Shown: positions 1-6,400 of the stretch, in pieces
How the letters are laid out: each line of letters starts with the position of its first letter
Numbering within the stretch: the stretch's first letter is position 1
NCBI GenBank assembly: GCA_937916415.1
Contig: CALGGH010000147.1
Location: 1-8,353, forward strand
Source of the DNA: an uncultured Lachnospiraceae bacterium
Lineage (GTDB): Bacteria; Bacillota; Clostridia; Lachnospirales; Lachnospiraceae
Reading direction: 5' to 3'
Length of the DNA: 8,353 nucleotides
Notes under the pieces: model-generated
Seen by the model: only the letters and a program-made list of their open reading frames with translations
What the model was told of the DNA's origin: nothing
The model's database searches: none
Position numbers and translations under genes: made by a program

Positions 1-81
1 CAGGTCCTCCATCACCTTGCCGAACATGAAGTCGTCGGTAAAAGTCAGTTCATCATAATTCTTGGTCCAGTCAGCGTTCAT
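1..81 (-). CDS. Rpn-family PD-(D/E)XK nuclease / putative transposase, N-terminal 27 codons only
   Basis: This is the start of a minus-strand gene that leaves the window at position 1. The ATG at 79-81 begins MNADWTKNYDELTF, followed by TDDFMFGKVMEDL. The motif LTFTDDFMFGKVM is the characteristic N-terminus of the Rpn / PD-(D/E)XK nuclease family transposases (PDDEXK_2 type) that are abundant in Lachnospiraceae and other Firmicutes. Known members are DNA endonucleases that stimulate RecA-independent recombination; full-length proteins are usually about 250-320 residues. The catalytic residues lie beyond the edge, so activity and intactness cannot be judged. This start is chosen because an AAAGGAG Shine-Dalgarno sits 6 nt upstream and the family motif begins a few residues in. 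The frame is also open far upstream, but those codons do not look like protein. A terminator-like hairpin lies just ahead of the ribosome binding site. The family call rests on memory of the motif over only 27 residues. Confidence 0.8.
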   Translation of the reverse strand, partial: MNADWTKNYDELTFTDDFMFGKVMEDL

Positions 82-87
82 GCGATT

Positions 88-94
88 CTCCTTT
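88..94 (-). promoter_or_regulatory. Shine-Dalgarno of the Rpn-family gene
   Basis: The minus strand reads AAAGGAG, followed by 6 nt and then the ATG at 79-81. This is a near-ideal ribosome binding site at good spacing. It fixes the start codon and argues against translation starting at the in-frame ATG further upstream (370-372), which has no such site. Confidence 0.85.
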
Positions 95-105
95 CTTGGA
101 CGATG

Positions 106-150
106 AAAACCTGCCGGCGGGAGAACCGCTTCCGAACCTCCCGCCAGGCA
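106..150 (-). terminator. Terminator-like hairpin in the leader of the Rpn-family gene
   Basis: On the minus strand, TGCC-T-GGCGGGAG (150 to 138) pairs with CTCCCGCCGGCA (123 to 112). This gives a 12-bp, strongly G+C-rich stem with one bulged T and a 14-nt loop. It is followed by GG and then TTTT. The stem is strong but the T-tract is short. It ends only about 12 nt before the Shine-Dalgarno of the Rpn-family gene, so no promoter fits between them. It could be a transcriptional attenuator, a barrier to readthrough from upstream, or an mRNA 5' stabilising structure. The plus strand has no T-tract after the stem, so a plus-strand role is unlikely. Confidence 0.5.
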
Positions 151-238
151 CAAAAATGGAATAAGCAGGAAATTCAGAAAATTAAGACCGGGCTCCGGAT
201 GCCCCAACGAAATCCTGAGAAAGTACTGCTCTGAACAA

Positions 239-247
239 AGCATATCA
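239..247 (-). promoter_or_regulatory. Candidate extended -10 promoter for the Rpn-family gene
   Basis: The minus strand reads TGATATGCT, a TGn extended -10 followed by TATGCT (four of six matches to TATAAT). At 17-nt spacing the -35 position is TTCCGG (262-267), a poor match. If used, it would give a leader of roughly 150 nt carrying the hairpin at 106-150. It is the best minus-strand candidate I found in the gap, but it is weak and could be chance. Confidence 0.25.
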
Positions 248-342
248 TGACGCCCTTGAAACCGGAACGTACAGAGTTGACAAAAACGCACCCCCGAAAA
301 ACACGAAAGGGTAGAAACGAAAATTACACGGTTATGAGCAAT

Positions 343-366
343 GCTGAATTTTGACAGGCTGAATTT
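343..366. repeat. 9-bp direct repeat GCTGAATTT, 15-bp period
   Basis: GCTGAATTT occurs at 343-351 and again, identically, at 358-366, separated by TGACAG. It lies just downstream of the terminator of the large gene and about 100 bp upstream of the candidate promoter. It might be a pair of regulator half-sites or merely a small duplication; nothing else supports an operator. Confidence 0.35.
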
Positions 367-387
367 GTGCATGATGACGAAAATGGC

Positions 388-430
388 AAAAAGCAAGCCC
401 GGAGCGGTGATGCTGCTCCGGGGCCTGCTT
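388..430 (-). terminator. Rho-independent terminator of the large surface-protein gene
   Basis: On the minus strand, GCAGGCCCCGGAGC (428 to 415) pairs with GCTCCGGGCTTGC (405 to 393) across a 9-nt loop. This gives 13 base pairs with one bulged C and one G-U pair. TTTTT (392 to 388) follows directly, with a second TTTT a few bases later. The hairpin begins 41 nt after the TGA of the large gene, which is the expected arrangement. The plus strand has no T-tract after the stem, so the terminator is directional. It separates the large gene transcriptionally from the Rpn-family gene. Confidence 0.88.
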
Positions 431-471
431 GTCGTTAAGGACTAAGTCCTATGCATTTTAGGTTTGCCTGA

Positions 472-3400
472 TCACTCAGCCTCAACCGTGCTGATGGTCT
501 TGGCAACGATCTTAACCTTGCCTGCCTTCATGCCGGCGTACTTGCCAACGTCCTGAAGCGTGAACGTCATCGTTCCCTTCTTCACGTTGTTGGAGTAGCT
601 GGCTACCACGAAGTCATCGCCGTATACGAGGTTGGCATTGTTAAGCGTCACGGCTATCTGTCCGTTCTCGAACGGGTTCTTGCCGTCATTGTCAACCAGG
701 TCGGTGAGGATGACGGGCGATCCCGTGTAAACGGCCGTCTTGGCTGCGTTGAATTTCTTGACGTTGATCTTGGCCTTCGTGAAGTTCTCAGCGATCGTGA
801 AGCCCGTGATCGTGAGCGCTCCGGTCAGGTTTGCGTTGTTCTTGGGCGTAACCACTATGTCTGCGTCGCCTGCCGCAAGTACTGCCTTGGCATCTGCTGC
901 GGCCGACGCTCCGTCAGGAGTTATTGCCACGTTCAGGTTCTTGGCGGGTATTGCGACTCCGTTGGCGTCAAGCGCCGTGACGGTAGCCTTGCCTGCCTTA
1001 AGTCCTGCATATGCGTTGACTGCAACTTCATCCTCGTCAAGCTCCGCGAGGTCAAGAGCCTCGATTTCAAATGCCTTGGCATTCTTAAGAGCCTTCTGGA
1101 AGTTGCCCTTTCCGGTTATGTTGACGTTTGCTGAACCCACGGCCTTGTTGTTGACGTAGGCAACCTTGTAATCCTGGCCGTTGATGAGGGTCATGCCCTT
1201 CCACTCGATCTCCACGGAAGGAGTCGCGCCCTTGACTGCCCAGGCTGTTGCCTCTCCGCCGTTGATGGTGATCTGAAGGTCATCCTCGCCGTCTCCGTCC
1301 TTAAGCGTCGAGACGTCAGCCTTGGCGATCTTGAACTTGACGGTCTTGGGCTTGGCGTCGTTTGCGCCCCTTGCGGATACGACCGCGTTGCCTGCGTTGA
1401 CGTTGTTCTCCACGGAGATCACGACGTCCTTCGGTGAATCACCGGAAGTCGTGTTGGTGTAGCCACCGTCTCCATCATACTCATAGGTAAGGACTTCGCC
1501 CGCCTTGGTAGTGATGGTGAGCTTGGCAGGATACTTGTACGTTCCGTCGTATACGAACGTATCGGTAATCTTGTCAATCTTCTTTACGTTGGCTGCAAGG
1601 GCGTCCTTGTCAAGCGACTCATCCGCAAACTTGTCAACGATCTTGAAGGAAGCCGTTACGTTCTTGCCTGCGTAGTTGCCCTTGCCCGTGATGGAAATGG
1701 TGCCGTTGCCGGCTGCCTTGTTGTTGGAGTACTTAACCGTGTAATCCACGCCCTTGGCAAGCACGACTCCGTCTTCCACGTCGTAGTCTACGAGGTAGAA
1801 TGCGGGAGTAACGGCCTGTCCCGTTACGTAATACTCACTAGCAAGTCCTTCTATTACGAGGCCTTCAAGGCTGGTGCCCTTCTTGACGCTGAACGTTTTG
1901 GTCTCGGTTATGGTAGGAGTCTTTTCATCCATCGTTGTGGCCGTGGCCTTGTATACCTTCCGCTCGTCGTTGGAGCTTACGGGCACAACGTCCGCCCTGA
2001 TGGTCGCGTTCTCGGTGGTCTTGGTTCCGTCTTCCTGTTCAACGACGTAAACGACTGCTATGGTAGCGGTGGGAGCAGCGTCGCCTGCGAGCTCGCCCCA
2101 TACGAACGAACCCTTTGACTTGATGGTGTAGGTTCCGGCTACGCCCTCGAGTCCGCCGTCCTTGAAGACGTACTTCCTGGTAAGGGGAGTCGCCGTTGCG
2201 GGAGTCGTACCTGCCTCATCCTTGAAGAATCCGGTGAGATCAGGCGTTGCCGTAAAGGTAATGGCGGTAGCGGTTGATGCTGCGGTGAAGTCACCATCCG
2301 GAACGAACGTCGCCGTCTTCTCAACGGGCACGACTTCATTTCCGTTAGCAGAAGTGTAGCTGATGGTGTACCTCAGTACGGGAGCTGCCTCGCCCTTGGT
2401 AACCTTTGCGGGGACCGGGTCAACCCAGGTAACTTCAGGGTTGTAAAGCACGTCGTCGCGCGTGGCTTCGTTGGTATCCTTATCAATGACATAAGGTATT
2501 CCGGCAACCGTAATCTTCCCTTCTGCCGTATCCGCATACGTCACGATGGATCCGTCTTCCTTGAAGAGCCTGCCTACCCCGCTCACCTTGAATATGTCAC
2601 CGATGGCCACGTCGCCTGCAGCATTGACGTAATACTCGCCATCTTCGGTAATATCATACTCATTTGCCGTAGATGCTGCCTTGGCAACCGTTGAGTCGGC
2701 CTGGAAGTATACCGTCTTCCCATCCAGCGTCTTAAGTTCGCCCGTTGCAAGGATTCCGGTCGCAGGATCAGCGTAGTATGCCCCGGTAGAAGCGGTTGCA
2801 GCTGCTCCGGTCGAAGAAATCCAGCCATACTGAAGCTCGCCTTCCGCTCCGACGTAGTACCAGTCACCCTTGTACGTCTGACGGCCCTTAGGCGATACGA
2901 CTCCTCCGACTATAAGAACCTTCTTGCCGTCCAGTTCTATGATGGCCGTCTCAGTTACCTGCGCACCGTCCCCATCAAAGTAGTAGGTCGTAGAACCGAT
3001 CGTTCTTTTGTCATTCTTAACCTTGTTGCCCATCTCGTAGTAGCTTGTTACGCCATCCGTGGTGTCAAGTCCATTGATGTAAAGCTCGACGGTCTGTCCC
3101 TTGTCAGGATTGGTGGTATAGAATACGAGGGTCGCCTTGCCGGCCTTGGGAGTACCTGCACTCTTCAGATACTTGCCAAAGGAAACCTTGTCGGTACGAA
3201 TGCCATCAGTTATTGTGCCCTTGGTAATGGTATTTGTCTTGGTTGTAACTGCCGTGGCAGGTGCTGCAGACCCCCCAGCGTTGCACTTGAATAGGTTAAT
3301 TTTATCCGTATCAAACTTCAGCTCAGACGTAGAAGCCGTGGCAGGTGAAACCTTGATGTTGTCAAGCACTGCAACAGACTCGGTGCTGTCATCGCTTAAG

Positions 3401-6400
3401 ATGATCGTTCCGGGAAGTCCGGAGATCTCAACCTTCTCATCCATCTCACCCGTAAGTGAAAGGATTCCGCTCGTAAAGCTTGCAGGCCACTTGAGTGACC
3501 CAATGCTCCCGTAGTAAGTCGTCGTGCCGCCATCGGAACTCCAATCCTTGAACTCCTTTTGAAGCGCTACGGTATTGGTATCCTTGTAAACCTCCGCATA
3601 CTTGGAGATGTCCACGTTCTCAAACTTGTAAACGACATTGTTCTTGTTAAGCGTGCCATCCTCTGCGAACAATTGGAGGTCTGTATAGCTTACCTTTGAT
3701 GCAGTCCTGGTTTCAACCTCGCTACCATCCACCGTCACCACATAATCAATCTTCTCAGTCTTTCCATCAGTTCCAAGGAAACGGATCGTTGCAAACGTAT
3801 CGACGGTGACGTCCTTTACATAAGTCGTCTTGTTATCGGGCGTTGTGTACTTTATGGTAAGCACGTCGGATCCGATTCCATTCGTGAGGACCTTGACTTC
3901 CTGCAGCTTAGACCCGGAAGATTCTGATGCTATAACCGAAGTAGCTCCAAGAATGCCATTTTCATCATTGGCAGAGGTAGACCACGTACCCTTGATCACG
4001 GCGTCTCCACTTTTGTCAAGAGTCCTTACGTAGAACTTGGTCGTGTCAGTGTCTGCCGCTGTCTGACCTGCCTGGGCATTAATCGCATCTCCCTCGATTG
4101 CGGCCGCGGAATCAATCGCCGCCAGGAATTCCATGGTATATGCAGGAGTTCCTACGGTAACGGGAAGTGTTGCAACGCCCCTGATCCCGTTTGCATCCGT
4201 TACGGTTACGGTGACGTTCGTTGCGGTCTTGCTTTCGGTAATACCACGAATCTCACCACTTCCGTCCGTTCCGGTCGATGAGGCCTCTGCAAGCACGTTT
4301 TCCTCCTTGGATTCCCACACGACGTTGTACCCGTTGCTCGTGTTGATGGTCTCAGTGCCCTCGGTACCTGTTTTGGTGATTTTTTTCGTTAGTATTGGCT
4401 TAACAGTTACGGCATCCGTTCCAGCCTCAACTTCCAGCTTGGTTATGTCAGCACCGGATTCATTCTTAAATTTTACAGACAGGCCATATGCTTCGCCAAT
4501 CTTGAATTCAGCGGAATCCTTGGTCCAGGTGTTCCCGGACGCATCAGTCCACGAAGCGGTAACCTTGATATTGCCGGAAGTGGTCAGCAAGCCCCTGATC
4601 ACGGTGTTGTGAGTGCCGGACTCATCTGCCTTGGTAATCTCAATGGCATCGCTAAATGCTGAATAGTCGGATCCAAGCGCAAGGCCAAAGTCCTCCGTAT
4701 AGCCGGACTCACCCGAATAAGCGATCGTGGCAGTCGCAATGGAAGTACCCGCAGCAGCTGACTCGATGCCTGTTGCCTTGGTGGTTTTGAGGACCACGGG
4801 CACGTTTGAGCCAATCACGGTATTTCCTATTGCTGTCTCGTATATGGTATTCCCATCCTCATCTTTTCCGGGAAGGTTCTTGTTGAAGAGACCTTCGATC
4901 GTATATGAATTAGTCCAAATCGCACGATAGCTGACGTCTGCGGATATTTTTACCCAATCTCCGCAGTTAAGGAACGTATTTGACCCGGTAGTGCTTATTG
5001 CATTTTCATCAGTTCCGGTTGCGGTATTCGTAAGGCTTGAAGAAATGTCTGTAAGCTTCGCCCAGCCTACGAGCACGCGTCCGGCCGGCATCGTGCCGAC
5101 AAGGTCGGCATCGGAAGGAAGCCGTACGGAAGTGCCTGCCCCTACATTCGCAAGCGTGGTACCAATTGTTTTATTGTATTCCGCAGCCGTATATGCCAGA
5201 TTGCCGTGTTCCTTGTCGCCCACGAGTTCGCTGTGGTCATAATCCTCATACCAGTTATCGCTGATGGTCAGTTCAGTAACGTTGTTATTATCATCCATGT
5301 CATAAGCGACAAGATCCAGGCTGTAATCAGCCAGACGTTGACTCACGCCAAAGGTAAGGGTCGTTCCAGGAGCATTGATGACCTGAACTCCGTCAACAAA
5401 GATGGCGGGAAGAGTTAGCGTCGCGCTCCCTGCCTTTAACGCTGATATTGTCCAGCCGGCATCCGTAGCGGTTATGGTTGCATAGTCAGAACCCGTAGTA
5501 GTCGCATTCGCAAACGACACATCACCAGCCACTTCACCCAAGTCCCCGTCCTCGATGGATTTAAGGATCTGTGCCTCTGTCCTTCCTGATACATTATAAG
5601 TTTGAGCGCTCGTAAGATCTTCATACACCTCATAAGATACAGTCAGCGATGAAGGATCGTTTTTACCGAGACCCAAGCCGTATGAACCATCCTCCACATT
5701 GTAAGCATGCGTGTCACCGTCAATCCTTGCTACTGCAACGAATTTCTTTCCGGGATCAGCGATCGAATTGATGGCGTATGCCTTTCCGGCTTCCTGTGTC
5801 AGGCTCACCGTCGTTTTGTCATTATTATCATAAACCATCACGCAGTTAATCGAGATGGTTTCAGGCGTCGTGGACGTAACGTATACGTACCCGGAGTCAC
5901 TAGCACTCGACGAACCTGTCCTCATCACCTTATACGGTTGGGTTATCTCATCTTCATTTGCAACGGTCGCGCTAAAGTCAGCGCCGGTACTTTGTTTGAA
6001 TGAGTGCGTGGGCGTAGCCGCTTTTTCAAGGCTCGGATAGAAGTCCCACGTAATTGAGGCAACGTCAGCATTATTTTCGGCATCAAGAACGCTTTCCTCC
6101 CCGGTAATGCTGTTCTTTGCCGTTAGAGAAAGCTTTCCAACATACTTGATTCCGGTCTTGGTTCCGTTTCCTCCGACATAAATTGTTTGCGTATCAGAAT
6201 CAACCTCCACGTCTGAATAACGCTCCACAACCTCTACGGGAAGCTTAGCCGTAGTGCCGGCGGCATCCGTCTCATCCGCGGTGTACACCTTGGTATTGTA
6301 TTGGAGGTTGTTTGACGTAGTGTCATCTCTCGCCGTGGTTAACGTAGCAATGAGGGTGAGTCCAGTTCCGGTTCTTACCGATTCAATCTTAGTCGGATCA

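Larger units (their letters stand above)
151..387. other. Intergenic region between the large surface-protein gene and the Rpn-family gene
   Basis: This stretch holds no convincing gene. The minus frame of the Rpn-family gene is open throughout, but its translation is rich in Phe, Cys and Leu, lacks a ribosome binding site and resembles nothing I know, so I treat it as non-coding. It contains a weak minus-strand extended -10 candidate (239-247) and a 9-bp direct repeat GCTGAATTT at 343-351 and 358-366. A short 4-bp hairpin lies around 190-204. Two TTGACA hexamers on the plus strand (277-282, 351-356) lack a matching -10 box. I see no tRNA, known riboswitch core or inverted terminal repeats. 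Confidence 0.6.

Noticed and set aside
190..204. Small hairpin GGGC...GCCC in the intergenic region
   Set aside because: Only four base pairs and no T-tract; expected by chance.
277..282. TTGACA hexamer on the plus strand (and another at 351-356) as -35 boxes
   Set aside because: Neither has a TATAAT-like hexamer 16-18 nt downstream, and no plus-strand gene follows them in this window.
370..372. Upstream in-frame ATG as the start of the Rpn-family gene
   Set aside because: There is no Shine-Dalgarno before it. The 97 added residues are Phe/Leu/Cys rich and unlike the family, whereas the ATG at 79-81 has an AAAGGAG site 6 nt upstream and leads directly into the conserved motif.
740..1159. 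Plus-strand open frame of 139 codons
   Set aside because: It is antisense to the C-terminal repeat array. Its Ala/Ser/Leu-rich product, with a run of serines opposite an Asp/Glu-rich stretch, is what the complement of that coding sequence gives by chance.
4133..4612. Plus-strand open frame of 159 codons
   Set aside because: It lies wholly antisense to the giant gene within its Ig-like region. The product is a Val/Ser/Pro/Thr-rich mirror of the Thr/Asp/Gly-rich coding strand, with no ribosome binding site or domain that I can see.
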